Made by a program: the position numbers and the translations under genes. From Rotaria sordida (lineage: Eukaryota; Rotifera; Eurotatoria; Philodinida; Philodinidae), in NCBI GenBank assembly GCA_905250125.1, contig CAJNOL010000505.1:1-64000 (forward strand): DNA of 64,000 nucleotides, written 5' to 3'. The notes beneath the pieces were generated by a model that saw only the letters and a list, made by a program, of their open reading frames with translations, did no database searches and was not told the DNA's origin. How positions within the stretch are numbered: the stretch's first letter is position 1; every line of letters starts with the position of its first letter. Positions 49,440-62,085 of the stretch are shown one piece after another.

Positions 49440-50395
49440 TACAGAGTGGGCCAAAAGTAATCTAACACAGAATTTTTTTCAATTTTTTCTTTGTACATCG
49501 TCAGTTAGATCTCATATTTATACCACATATATACTAGGTGATATAACTCAAAGAAGTAGCATATGATCAGTATCTAGATATAGTAATTTGTTTGAAGAGT
49601 GTACAAGTACAGGATGGTCAAAGGTAAGGAAGTGCGTTTAATAGTTATTATTTTGCTGTCATAATAACATATATTATTTTATCTCCTCTGCTACCCAGTC
49701 AGACAAAAATTTTGAAAAACGCACAAACGGGAGCCGAGATTGTAAGCCATTACCGCTCATTAAAAACACGCACGACAACACGTTTATTAGTGTTTTTTGT
49801 AATTTTTTGGGCGTCAAAACGGCGAAAATTTCAGTTTTTGAGCGCTAAAACGTGCTATTATTCTAGGATTTAAAAACAAGGCGTTTTAACGTTCAAAAAC
49901 TGAAATTTTCGCCGTTTTGACTCCCAAAAAGTTACAGAAAACGCTAATACACGCGTTTTTTTAAGGAGCGTTAATGGCTCACAATCGCGGCTCCCGTTTG
50001 TGCGTTTAAGCGCGTTACTCAAAATTTTTGCCTGACTGGGTAGTACTTATATATAGAAAACAAAAAAATAAACCAGTGGATAGAAGAGTAAACCACTTAT
50101 ACTATTGTCTGCAGATGCCACCGCTAGCACAGGTATAAGTACTAGTACGGAAGATAAAATAATATATATTGTGACAGCAAAACTATAACTGTTAAACGCA
50201 CTTTCTTACTTTTAACTGTTCTATATTTGTACACTTTTGAACAAATTACTACATCTAGATACCGATCACTTGTTACTTCTTTGAGTTATATCACCTAGTA
50301 TATATGTAGTATAAATAAGAGATCTAACTGATGATGTACGAAGAAAAAAAGTGAAAAAAAAAATCTGTATTAGGTTACTTTTGGGTTACTCTGTA
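49440..50395. mobile_element. Tc1/mariner-like foldback MITE (outer)
   Basis: About 956 bp. The left end is TACAGAGTGGGCCAAAAGTA and the right end reversed is TACAGAGTAACCCAAAAGTA. TA dinucleotides at each end and the CAGAGTGG-CCAAAAGT type of end are common in mariner-like elements. The arms run about 240 bp (for example GATATAACTCAAAGAAGTA pairs with TACTTCTTTGAGTTATATC). The centre is interrupted by a second inverted-repeat element at 49692-50042. Without that insert it would be about 600 bp. No transposase is visible. Confidence 0.8.
49692..50042. mobile_element. Inner nested foldback element
   Basis: 351 bp. The left end is TACCCAGTCAGACAAAAATT and the right end reversed is TACCCAGTCAGGCAAAAATT. 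It is almost a perfect palindrome (CGCACAAACGGGAGCC pairs with GGCTCCCGTTTGTGCG, and AAAACGGCGAAAATTTCAGT with its reverse). The TA ends suggest insertion at a TA dinucleotide inside the older outer element. It is GC-richer than its host element. Confidence 0.8.
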
Positions 50396-50411
50396 TTTTT
50401 TAAATATTTAG

Positions 50412-50640
50412 AAGTCGTTTTATTTATGATGTATTTATTGAAGATGATCGGAGTAAAATTGTATTAGAATCTAATTTAAAAGTAGTTATTGTACAAAGCA
50501 AAGAATTAGGTGTTTAACGTAAACGTACAAAAGATACTGTATAGCATTATAAACAATGTTGTGATGATATTATTGGACTAACTTATTCATCTTTTACCCT
50601 CAATTACAAATATTTGTTTGAATATATATATTTTCTTTTC
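50412..50640 (+). pseudogene. Possible relict exon of a host gene
   Basis: After an acceptor-like ATATTTAG the frame reads RFIYDVFIEDDRSKIVLESN then LKVVIVQSKELGV, and after in-frame stops RKRTKDTV and HYKQCCDDIIG. The composition and codons look like the surrounding coding exons. No start, partner exon or family could be found. It may be a decayed duplicate or chance; low confidence. Confidence 0.25.
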
Positions 50641-50935
50641 ACTATTTTGTCTAATTAATTCTTATATGCTATGTAATCTTTAATATTTGTATTATGACTA
50701 TTTGTATATCTATATATAGAATTTTTGTCTATTTCTTTCAAGTGAAATAAAGAGTCAATATAGATTCGTTTTCTTTTTAATACTTATCTAAATGAATAGA
50801 TTCTAATGGCCTTTGCTGCCACCTCTTATTTCTAACCAACAAATAATCAAGTAAACATGTATATGATTCATCTACGCTAAGAAAAAAGAAACGACAAAAC
50901 ATAGCTAAATATTTTAATATAATAAGATTATAAAA

Positions 50936-52806
50936 ATGAATCAAATTCAAGAGTCCCCTACAGAAACACGTCAAGAAACAGATATATTTGGTCCAATTGA
51001 AGTACCATCTAAATATTATTATGGAGCTCAAACAGCTCGTTCAATGATTTATTTTAATATTGGATTACCAACTGGTAAATATAAGAAAATATTTTTTTTT
51101 TTCCAAATTAACTTTTTCCTTAGATCGTATGCCATTACCATTAATAGAAGCATTTGGATTATTAAAAAAAACATGTGCAATAGTAAATAAACAATTTGGT
51201 CTTGAGAATAAAATTTCCGATGTTATATCACAAGTATGTGATGAAATTATTGATGGAAAATTAAATGAACATTTTCCATTAAGTATTTGGCAAACAGGAT
51301 CAGGTACACAAACAAATATGAATATTAATGAAGTTATTTCAAATCGAGCAATACAAATTCTTAATGGTATAATGGGAAGTAAGAAACCTGTTCATCCAAA
51401 TGATCATGTTAATAAAAGTCAAAGTTCAAATGATGCATTTCCTACTGGTAGGATTATTTTATTAATGAATAATTTTATTTTGTAAAAATTTTAATTTTTC
51501 AGCTATGCATATAGCTACTTTATTAGAATTGAATCGTCGATTATATCCAGCATTGAATTATCTTCATAGTGAATTAAAAAAGAAATCTGAAAAATTTTCA
51601 TCAATTTATAAAATTGGTCGAACACATTTACAAGATGCTGTACCTATGACACTTGGACAAGAATTTTCTGCTTATACACATCAAATTGCTATGGGAATTG
51701 AACGTTTAAAAACTTGTGAAATACGTTTATATGAATTAGCTATTGGTGGTACAGCTATTGGTACTGGAATTAATGCACCGAAAGAATTTGGAAAATTTGT
51801 AGCACAAACTTTAAATAAACTTACTCAATTACCATTTGTTGATGCACCAAATAAATTTGAAGCATTAGCTACACATGATACAATGGTTGAAGTGAGTGGT
51901 GCACTAAATACATTAGCTGTTAGTTTAAGTAAGATAAAAATTATTATTTGTCTTTTTTGTTTTTTTTTGAAAATGTGATTTTTCTATTTAAAGTGAAAAT
52001 TGCCAATGATATACGCTTTTTGGCTTCAGGACCTCGTTGTGGTATAGGTAAGTGTATTTTTGTTTATTATTATTATTATTATAAAATGTATGGATAAGAT
52101 AAAAATACATGAATTTTCGTACTTGATTTTTGTTGATCAGTAATATTTATAAACATTTGATGAAAAGAAAATTTACTAGACAATTTTTTTTGCAAAAACA
52201 TATATTAGAATAAAACTTAAAATGTATCTTTATTATCAGTTATTATGAAACATTGTTTATATTTATTTTTATTTTTAAGGTGAATTGATATTACCAGAAA
52301 ATGAACCAGGTAGTTCAATTATGCCTGGTAAAGTAAATCCAACACAATGTGAAGCTATGACAATGATAGCTGCACAAGTTATGGGTAATCATGTTGCTGT
52401 TACTATTGGTGGTTCAATGGGACATTTTGAATTGAATGTTTTTAAACCATTGATTATTAGAAATGTTCTTCATTCAATAAGAATTCTTGCTGATGTTTGT
52501 CATTCATTTACTATTCATTGTATATCAGGAATTTTACCAAATACACCTGTATTAAAACGTTATATATGTGAATCACTTATGTTAGGTAAATGATACAGGA
52601 GAATTTGATTCTTTCTGTTTATATATATATATATTAAATTTTGTTTAGTGACAGCACTGAATCCATACATTGGTTATGATAAAGCAGCAGAGATTGCTAA
52701 GAAAGCACATGTAGAAGGACTAACATTACGTGAAGCAACATTGGCTCTTGGTTATTTAACAGAAGAACAATTTGATAAATATGTCAAACCTGAAAATATG
52801 ATTTGA
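50936..52806 (+). CDS. FH: Fumarate hydratase, class II
   Basis: Six exons (50936-51074, 51124-51447, 51503-51928, 51994-52047, 52280-52585, 52649-52806), all junctions phase 1, give about 468 residues. It interconverts fumarate and malate. Family blocks: [90 protein letters not shown] and the signature [13 protein letters not shown], then the C-terminal domain ending in [14 protein letters not shown]. All catalytic blocks (the T-G-S-G-T-Q, S-S-N-D, T-H-L-Q-D, and GSS loop serine) are present. The protein starts [16 protein letters not shown], an acidic N-terminus with no mitochondrial presequence. The model therefore predicts a cytosolic form, unless an upstream exon supplies targeting. Confidence 0.96.
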
Positions 52807-53785
52807 AAAATTAACAATTTATAAGTAGTTGTTTTTGTTTTCCGAAAAAAAGCATATACTTAGTTTATTATAATAGATATGGAGATTGATGAGTTTTTTT
52901 ATGCTTAACTAAAAGTATAAAATCAAATTTGAAAATGTACTTAGCAATTCATTTTATTAGCAAATAGAAAGAAATGAAGGCAAATGTTTTCGATGTAGAT
53001 GAGAATTTTCTCGTGAGACTTGTACCTTTTTTTTTGTTTTATTATAGTTCAGAATATGTTATATGATATTAATCGATATATCTGATAATCTGACTAAATT
53101 CATTGAATTCTAAATGATTATACAATTAGGAAAGAAGAGGCATTTCAAAAGTTTAACTATTATAAGCCTATTCAAAAAAAAAAAAAATTGAAAAATATTT
53201 TTAGAAGTAATATTTCATATGAATATAAATATTATATTTGCTGAATTACTGGCTCCATTTATCAAGCATAGTTGGAAATCTCATAAAAACTTAACAAAAG
53301 ATAATCATACTTTTGTTTCTAAGATATGTAATTATCGATTCAATAAATTACTAATTCAGCAAAATGTTCTAACAACCAATAAAATTCAGAAGTTCATTTA
53401 CGTTTAAAGTTACGGATAATTTATATTTTCTTGTTTTTTAATATAAACTAGTCAGTTAACATAGATTTAAATACATTTACTAGCACTTATCAGTGCATTG
53501 TCTGTATGATAAAAAAAAAACTCCTTACCAGTCAATATTCATAGACTTTTCTAGGTTCAACTAAAAAGAACATCGTTCATCACATCGAAACATCTCCTAC
53601 ATTAACCATCGAGTTGATTATCATCTCCATTATATATATATATGTGAAATACATAACTGATAGGTACGTTATCGTGTTTGAAATATATCAAAGCTTTTGT
53701 TATAATTTTGCTAACCACATATGCATGAAATAATGCACAATACATAACAATAAATAAAATTATTTTCTTTAACATATTCTCTATC
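52807..53785. other. Intergenic after FH
   Basis: About 1 kb of AT-rich sequence including the FH 3' UTR. Nothing recognised. Confidence 0.4.
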
Positions 53786-54310
53786 AGAGCTGCCAATGGG
53801 TCGCTTTTTTTCTGGCCTGGCTCGATTTGGCTCGGAATATCTACAGATCAAGCCCAGGCCGATTGATATTTCTAATTTTTTGAAATATGTTTTAGTTGTT
53901 CACTTAATTTATTTGCTTAAATGGAAGATAATAACAAGTTATTGTGCACGAAATAGTACAGTAAAACAAAGAAACAATCATCATAAATATTTTTTATACA
54001 AGAAAGGCTTGAATTCATGCAATTATTTTGATCATATCAGTATTGTTTTGCATAGTGGAAAATCATGTAATCATAATAGCAAAAACAACATATGATTAGG
54101 TATACAATGACGAGTTAAAAGAAAATATACAACAAAAAGGTAAAGAATAAGTGATATGTATGATAACAGACGAAAACATTCATACTTAACAATCAATTGT
54201 CGCAACAATACAAATGCAAAATCTATTCGTCAATTGTTTTGGATCTAAATAAATTCTTCTATCAGTCAATGTAAATCCTACAACATTAAAGTGACGTTCA
54301 ATTCAAGAAG
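53786..54310 (-). mobile_element. hAT transposon relic, 3' part
   Basis: On the minus strand at about 54190-54305, translation gives IERHFNVVGFTLTDRR then IYLDPKQLTNRFCICIV and a stop at the end. This is the C-terminal hAT dimerisation (hATC) region, usually ERxFSxAGxxxTxxRxRLxPxxLxxLxFL. An in-frame stop lies just upstream, and the rest of the transposase was not found. About 400 bp beyond its stop, CAGAGCTGCCAATGGGTC (53786) has the look of a hAT terminal repeat in the right position and orientation. The other end was not located. Confidence 0.6.
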
Positions 54311-55262
54311 GAAAATTAGCAAAAAAAAAATCGTTTCTATTGATTGTCTTTGAAATAATAAATTTGATTTATTTTTACAAATAACAAAGAAGAAAATCAA
54401 TATGCGAAGATGCTTGTCATGAATAATTTATTAAAATATTCATATTATCGAAATGATCTTTGAATATATCTGTATTCATACAATACTCTATCAGGCAACA
54501 GCAATCGTCGATCAAAAATCTATATTAAGAAATACTCACAAAGTTTTTACACATTTGAAATAGAATATTGTAACTTGAATATTAATTAGAGACCTTAGAA
54601 AGAAAATATGAGAGTAGCTATATATGAATATCTTCCAAGGTTCGAACTCAATAAATATTCTACTCTATGAATGATCTTTTGACTTTAGTTTTATTATTTT
54701 TTTCTCCCACATATATTAATCATTGGTCTTTATAAATATAACCGGAATAGAAAAGGAAACGATTTTACTAAAGATTACTTCGGTAATATTCGTTAAATGG
54801 AACTCTGCCGATGTAGAGATATTTATTCACTCAATAGATAAAGAAGAGGAAATAATGAATCATTGTTAAATGTTCATAAACGAAAGAATAAGTAAAACAC
54901 TAAGAATCAACTCTATACTTGCTTCTATTGTTAAAACTAATGAAAAATTTTGAAATATTAAAGAATTTGAAATTATGCATTGATTGGTATCAAATTCGTA
55001 AGTGCTTAAACATACACTTGTCATGTAAAGAAAACAAATAACATCGATTACTTTCATGAAATTAGACCATCTTCAAATTAGATATGTCGAAATATTTTTA
55101 AAAGATAAAAAAGAAAAGCATTAAAAGTTTTTAAAATGATTTGTTATTTATAATAATATTTTGTAACTAATATCACATCTTAGCAACCTGTATGCAGATT
55201 GTGTTCATTTAATTGACGAATATTTTTTAATCATTATTTTTTTTTTTTTTACTTTCAATCTT
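54311..55262. other. Intergenic, upstream of BAF-like gene
   Basis: AT-rich sequence with no gene recognised. It ends in a T run and TTTCAATCTT just before the next start codon. Confidence 0.4.
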
Positions 55263-56162
55263 ATGTCGTTCACTGTTCGTTCATTTTTTCGTAGTAATCG
55301 TTCTCGTAGTAAAGAAATGAATATAAAACAACAACAACAAAACTCTCAAGAAACGGTATCAGAACGATCACTAATCAAATTACCAATTGTAGAAGATCAT
55401 CTGCCTAGTAATTTTCTTTTACGTGATGTTAATCAATGGATAACAAGTATGAATTCTCAACAAAAATCTATCAATATAAGTTGTTGTGGTGGTGATGAAA
55501 AGAAAAATGCTATTAAAAATCAAATAAAAGCTCCACATTTGCCTAAAGAAACAGTTGAACATAACAAGGAACTTACTGATTCAATTGAATCAAATGATCA
55601 TAAGATCGAGCATATTATTCAACAACACGCGCCTAAATTTGATAATGATAATGATTCAAATGATTTATTTAATAAGAAAGAAATAACAAAAGCAATAATA
55701 AATCAATTAGCTCAACGAGCATTAACTAGACCAATGAATTCAAATAATGATGATCAACCACGTCTTTGTACAAAGAAACATGTAAGCGATTGATTAAAAT
55801 AGATATAAACCAGAAAGTTTTTTTTTTTTTTCTCACATTATTAAGTGCTCATTTGCCAATGAACCATTGACAATCAAACCTGTGACTTGTGTGCCTGGTA
55901 TTGGTCCAAAACATGGAGATTTATGTGAAAAACAAGGGTCTGACAATATATCATATAAATTCTTATTATTTTATTTGTTTTGCTTTTCTTTTTTTTTTTT
56001 TATTTAAGAATTATTATGGCTCATCAATTACTATCCAGATATATGATGAGTGGTAATGATGAAGAATTTGAAAAATCTCTTGTTGTTCAACTTGGTTTTA
56101 CACCAAAATCAGCTGCAATGACACGTGATGGACTTAAAGAAATGAGACGACATTTGATTTAA
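55263..56162 (+). CDS. BAF-like domain protein with long N-terminal extension
   Basis: Three exons (55263-55781, 55846-55937, 56009-56162) join in phase to about 254 residues. Residues ~1-172 are hydrophilic and probably disordered: basic start (RSFFRSNRSRSKE), poly-Gln, acidic and Asn-rich stretches. From ~174 on, the sequence FANEPLTIKPVTCVPGIGPK then HGDLCEKQGI resembles barrier-to-autointegration factor (BANF1: EPMGEKPVGSLAGIGEVLG), including its helix-hairpin-helix GIG turn. The remainder (MAHQLLSRYMMSGNDEEFEK ... SAAMTRDGLKEMRRHL) parallels BAF's LGQFLVL...FREWL...CLREW. BAF is an 89-residue dimeric DNA- and LEM-protein-binding nuclear factor. A fused extension of this size is unusual. 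The exon 2 donor (GG|GTCTGA) is weak, though the phase fits. Function is inferred. Confidence 0.7.
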
Positions 56163-57471
56163 TGGTTTAAAATTTTTTTTTTCTCATTTATATTTACTTA
56201 ATTAAAGTAAAAGCAAATAGGAGCGAACAGGAGTTTTTTTTTATTAATTAAATGCTAAATCTTGTTTAGACAATACTATTTTTACTCATTGAACAGGGCA
56301 TAAAAAGCTCGATCGATTTTTTTTTGTCATATATTTATTAGTTTTGCTTAGATACGTTGCCGACAGACGAACAAATATATGAACTATTCTAATAAGTTCA
56401 TGTGACACATGGACAAAAATTTGATATCAGATACACAAACTATAAAGATAGTAAATATGTCATTTTTTTAATAAACATCACTTTATACTATAGAAGTGCA
56501 TAAAATTATATTTTTCCTCTTACAAAATTTTCAATTGATCACTCTGACTATAGGTTTTTTTCTATGTAAATCGTTTCATTCGTATCGATATGAAAGTATC
56601 AATTATCTTCAATTCGATAGTTTTCTACAAGATAAAAATCATCTTGATCATGTATTCGACTGTAGTTTTTGCGATTACTAATACTGAAGTAAATGGGTTT
56701 CTTATGTATCATAAATATGATTGCTATTTGAGAACCACAAAAGTTATAAAAATTGATTTTGCGTCATTTTGTACCGAGTTTTCTAGGTATTTTTTTCATA
56801 ATTTATATACATAAGTTCCTATGTAACTTAATAAAGTCGTGATGAACTTTTTAGAAAACTTATGATAAAGAAATTGCAAAAATGCGAAGATTTCCATTGA
56901 TTGATCGATGGATTCATAGTATTCATATACCTATACAATAGTAAGAACAGCAGCTGTTCAACTTTCTTTGTTCCTAAGTTATTGCAAAAATGACCATGCA
57001 CATTATATTTTTTGAATAGACAATATTCACTATAACAGTGAACTAAACATTCTAAAAATAACAAGTTTATTGTTGAAACACTTATTTTTTAGATACAGTG
57101 ATACTGTTTGAATGTTCTTCTTGATGTTTGAAAGCCGCACACAATAATTAACATTTAGATAAAAAAAGTAAATAATTAAAATGAGAAGAATGGAAAATAA
57201 TAGCATTTTATACAATTTTCTTTTTAATGTTCTCAATATCGATTAGAATAAATCAAAAACAATTTTTGCATAGAATATTATGAAAAATTTCACAACATAT
57301 CTTGAACGCGATGTATACCTCATAAAAATGCTACTTTTCAAAATTCAAACGAAAATATTTTTTCATGAGCGACAAAAATTTATGTTTATTCCCTGAAATC
57401 TATTATGATACATGGAAAAAAAAGGCACAAAATATAGCCAAAATGATAAAATATCACATTGCATTTTCTTT
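56163..57471. other. Intergenic between convergent BAF-like and innexin genes
   Basis: About 1.3 kb of AT-rich sequence. At about 56955-57030, TTGTTCCTAAGTTATTGCAA and nearby TTTTTTGAATAGACAAT resemble the right end of the element at 358-1014, so a decayed copy may lie here. Otherwise nothing seen. Confidence 0.45.
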
Positions 57472-60400
57472 TTACTGTTCTTCGTTACGTTTTGACTGAG
57501 ATTGGGACAGTCTTGATAATTGTTCTCGTGTTTTAGCATCTTCTAAAAATGCAAAATATATCAGATGATGATCGAATTTCATATTCAATGCAAAATGAAT
57601 TACCTGATGTTTCTCGTTTTTTTTCTGATGATTTATCATCCTTCCGTGATGAACGAGGTACAAGAGGTGGAGCAGATGAATTATTTGTTCGTTGCATTTC
57701 ATCAAAGGGTATTGTTGGTTGTTCTAATTCTGGTTGTAATGGTATCGGAGCTTCTTTAGGTATAATTATATATTTGTAAAGAGTTGTTCGAGGTGGTGGT
57801 TTTTCTTGTTGTACTTCATAAGGACGAAATCGTTTTTCGCAACATAATTCATATAAATGATGAATGACTCTAGTTGCAACAAAATCACTAAAATCAAAAA
57901 AATAGATTTTTTTTTGTTTTTTATTTGAATTGAAATATTAATTGATTCGAATTATTACCTAGCATTTGTACTAATAATTCGTAAAATAAAATATCCATCA
58001 GATTCTAAATATTCTTTATTAAAAAATTGAAATATTGTTCGATTATTCTTATAATAAATACGAGGTACAATAAACATTCTTGATTGATGATGAATTTTTC
58101 GTCCATCACTTAAAACATAGACTTGATCTCCAGTAACCATAGATTCATCACGATTTTGAACTAGAATATGAATATATTTATTAATCGATTAGATTTCTTT
58201 CTTCTATTAGAATAACAGAGAATAATAAGATTTATTATAATGTTACCGAAGAAAAGATAAAAAAAAAAAAAGAATCTTTTATTATTGGCAAATTTTCTCA
58301 ATTTTTTTTGTAAAATCATGAGATTGGTAATTATAAATTTCATAGTATTCTTTCATTAAATACGAGTATGAGATTTTTCTCTAAAAAAAAATTTATCAAT
58401 TTTTGAAAATTTTTTCATCATTTTAGATAGTACACTATTTTTTTATTATAAAACAAATGTAATTTTATAGAATAAAAAGTATCTATATAGGATTGTTACA
58501 AACAAACAACTCTGTCGTTATGAGACTTGAGAATATTTTCAAAAGATTCGTTTATAATACTTCAGCATCTATGCTCCATTTATTAATTATTTCAAGAGTC
58601 TTTTTTTTCTCCCACTAAGGACATTGAACAAATAGCTTCTTTTAATCATAAGTTTCTAATAGTTCAGAAAATTCTTTCGCTTATATAATACAAAAAAATT
58701 CCCATTGGTGTTACACTATAACATTTAATAGAAGAAGGAGAAGTTACATTGTTTTTTATCATCAATGACAACAAAAGACTACTGATGGCGCATGCCAGCA
58801 CGTCTATAAAAATGTGTTATGTTTCATGTCGTATTAAATTTAGCATGTACGATAGAAAAAAAAAATCGAAGAATATTGTACTTTACAAAAAGAAGAAAAA
58901 AAAAAAACGTCAGCACGAATAAGCATAGAAGAATGTCAATGATAATAATATCTTAAGTTTAATATTCTTATCTCTATCAAAGTAATATTTATTGATTTCA
59001 AATCTTTATCTAGAATAGAAATGAATTGTTAAATTTTTTTTTTTCATTTTTATTATATTCTCTTATTAAATTTTCAATTTATATTTATTATTTTCTACCT
59101 TTCATCATATGTTCATTTTCTTCTTCATTAATATGATTTGCACATGAATCAGCAAAAGGCCATTTTTGTGCTAATTCTCGATTCATGACTTTTAAACGTC
59201 CGATTAAATGAATTTCTCGTCGAAAAAATAATCGATATATCCATATAAAAAAATCATATATTGTAAAAAAAATAACAATAACAAGCCAAAACCATAAAAA
59301 TGTAAATATTTGCTAAAAGATAAAAGTAAACGACATATAGATTATTGAAATTTACAAATAGATTTAAACCTGATTAAAGAGATTAACTGGCAAAACACAC
59401 ATAACCGTATATGTATGTGCAATAGGCAATGCATTTGGCTCACGAATTTGAAAATCACTTTAAAAAGAAAATAAATTTTTATGTTAAAATATTTTTTATA
59501 ATATCTTCTCACCATAATGTTACTTTTGGAAAATATCGACTTTGATAATTCCAACCTTGTCCTTCATATAAAAATCTAAGAACTGTAAAACCTAATGACC
59601 AAAATGGTTGACCTAATAGAAAAGATAAAAGTAACACTTGTACAAAAACATTTATTGTATAAAGTATTTTAATAAATAGAAATAAATTTCTTAAATAATC
59701 TCCCATATAACGACCAGATGATGGAAAAAATACTAAAAAACATTTTTTCCACCAAAGTTTTTCACGATTATTTGATTGACGACGTGGATCATCAACATAT
59801 TGATCAATAATTGATACCATATATTTCATTAATTGTTCACGTTGTTTATCATCTGTTGATTTTTTATAATTAGTTGCAGCTTCAACAATATCTCGAACAT
59901 CAATTCCTTATTCAAAAAAAGAAAAAAAAAACTCGAGAATATTTTGTTTTTTTAATATTAATAATTCTACCTGATCGTTGAGACAACGCTCTCCATAAAA
60001 CGTATGGTGCAAAGAAAAAAAATGCTTGAAATAAAAGTATGAATGGTATCCATTGATAATAACGAATAGATGATTCATAACGTATATCAGGATTTTCTGG
60101 TATTTCTTTTTCATCATCAAGATAATACGTATTACGAACCCAACATACCTATTATTTAAATTAAAATAATATAATTTAAAATATAAAGAAAAACATACAT
60201 TATTTGTATAATCTTCATAATTTCCAGTAAAAAATGCTGGAACCTAAAAATAAAGATTTTTTTGATAAGTATATTAATTTGATTCTTTATATATTAATAA
60301 ATTCTTTTACCCAACATTGAATACGTTTCATAGTAAATTCTCGATTAGATACAATGACAGTAAATACAATAAGTATAGCACATGTATATCGATAACTAAG

Positions 60401-60487
60401 ACGATCACCTGTTGAATCATCACTTCGAGATGTGCCAAGAAAAAAAACTGAAAATTCATTTGCAGCTCTTAATATCAATCCTGACAT
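57472..60487 (-). CDS. inx: Innexin gap-junction protein
   Basis: Nine exons on the minus strand, 5' to 3': 60311-60487, 60199-60243, 59971-60148, 59513-59906, 59370-59457, 59099-59312, 57959-58160, 57604-57887, 57472-57542. All are in phase, giving about 550 residues. Four membrane segments: about residues 35-50 (ILIVFTVIVS), the signature YYQWIPFILLFQAFFFF, ILYTINVFVQVLLLSFLLG, and FLWFWLVIVIFFTIYDFF. YYQW(V/I)PF is diagnostic of innexins. Extracellular loop cysteines are present: QCWVPAFF and VCWV in loop 1; TLCDFQ and VMCVLPVNLFNQ in loop 2. Innexins form intercellular channels and hemichannels in non-chordate animals. The C-terminal tail is long, with PPPRTT, poly-Ser and Arg/Lys/Gln-rich ends. 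Intron 6 (58161-59098) holds no recognised element. A CTTCAG acceptor-like site lies about 35 bases before the ATG. Confidence 0.94.
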
Positions 60488-61967
60488 GATGATAATGGAT
60501 TAATATTGATTTATATCTGAAGATAAAATAGATCTTTATCTATAATAGTTTTCATCAAGTCAAAACAATGCATAAATAGAGGAGAGTAAATTAATCTATC
60601 ATCTGATACTATTCTTGTTCGTGCTATTTTTTTTTTGTCACATATATTTGATTAGCAAAAGTTGACATTTATGTATAGTGTATAGTACGTACTTAAATAA
60701 TCGTCATAATCTATAGAATTACATCGACAATAGTATCAATTCACTTCTATCAATCTCTTTCTTATATGAAACTATAAATAGATGTTGATAGATTTTCGGT
60801 CGACTTTAGTTTTGTTTAACAAAGCTATATTTAACAATAATTCTTACCGTATAGTAGAACATACATTCCATATATATATAAAAAAGTTCATGAGAAAAAT
60901 AGTATTAATAACAATGTGTAATAATGAGTAAGATGATTTATTATATGTGTCACATGTATATAACGTATAACAAAATAATGGAAAATTATTGCTACATGTA
61001 TAATAGTTACTATAAAAAGTATGTAAATAACTCTTCCTTACTGTTCATCATACAATTTCAGCATGATTGCGGTTTTTTTCTATCAATGTTAAATATTTTT
61101 CTTCTACTTTTTCTTTTTCTCGCGTTCCCTATGACAATGAACACAGATAAGTATGATACTCAGAAAAAAAAAGTGTTTTTCTTGTAGAAAACTTTGTGCT
61201 AATAATGACGTTTTTTTTTTTTTATTGGTCTCCCACTCTCCGAAAAAGAATACTACGGAAGAAAAAAAAAATGCATGCATGTAAGAGGAAATAGGAGACG
61301 AAGAAAAAAAATGTCCTCGCTTCACTCTTTCATTTTTCTTCTTCAGTGACATATCATCAGATGAAAGAGGAGCAAAAATGTTTAGGAATGAAGAGAATAC
61401 ATTACACAACTTCATGTATTAGAACATAAATAAAACGATTTGTGTCATATTTTTCAACTATACATATATATGTTCTTGTTACTATTGTCAGACAAGGTTA
61501 TGAACAACGATTATGAAATTCCACTTGATATGGTTCAATAATAATATATATAACTGTTGAAAAAAATGTTTCGCGGAGATTACTAGTTCAATATATAACT
61601 TATGAAATGGATGTGTATAAATATAATGTGTAATTTCAGTCTTGGTTTTTTTTGCAAAACATAATGGACGGTCGAAAAGTTTCAACTCTACTCAGTAAAT
61701 TGATGATATCTATGACAAATCTATATATGATTAATTGATCGAAATATGTAATTTTGTAGAAGAAGATTAGGGCTATCATTTAAAAAAAAAACGATATTTC
61801 GAAATGCATAAATTTAGTACAATATTATGGTCAGTTTACGAATCTTAAATGTGAATATTTTCATCACTTACATTTTTTGAGAAAAATCTAAAAAAATTTT
61901 TTTTTTCTGAACAAAATATCTAAATTATATATATAAGTTTATATTAGATAGATATTTTGTATAAATA
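60488..61967. other. Intergenic, upstream of innexin
   Basis: About 1.5 kb of AT-rich sequence with long A runs. The innexin promoter is expected near the left edge. No gene recognised. Confidence 0.4.
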
Positions 61968-62085
61968 TCAATAATCGAACATTGGGATGCATTGACCTTG
62001 TTTTCGAACGATTGCTTTTAACCTTTTTGGAATACTGTTGATCATTTTTTCATATTGCTCTATATTAATATTTTTTTGACATCAT
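61968..62085 (-). mobile_element. Tc1-like transposase C-terminal scrap
   Basis: The minus strand reads NINIEQYEKMINSIPKRLKA then IVRKQGQCIPMFDY and a stop (61968-61970). This matches the end of Tc1-type transposases (xxLVxSMPRRIxAVIxxxGGxTKY). Only about 35 residues remain. The catalytic DDE core and inverted repeats were not found. Confidence 0.6.
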
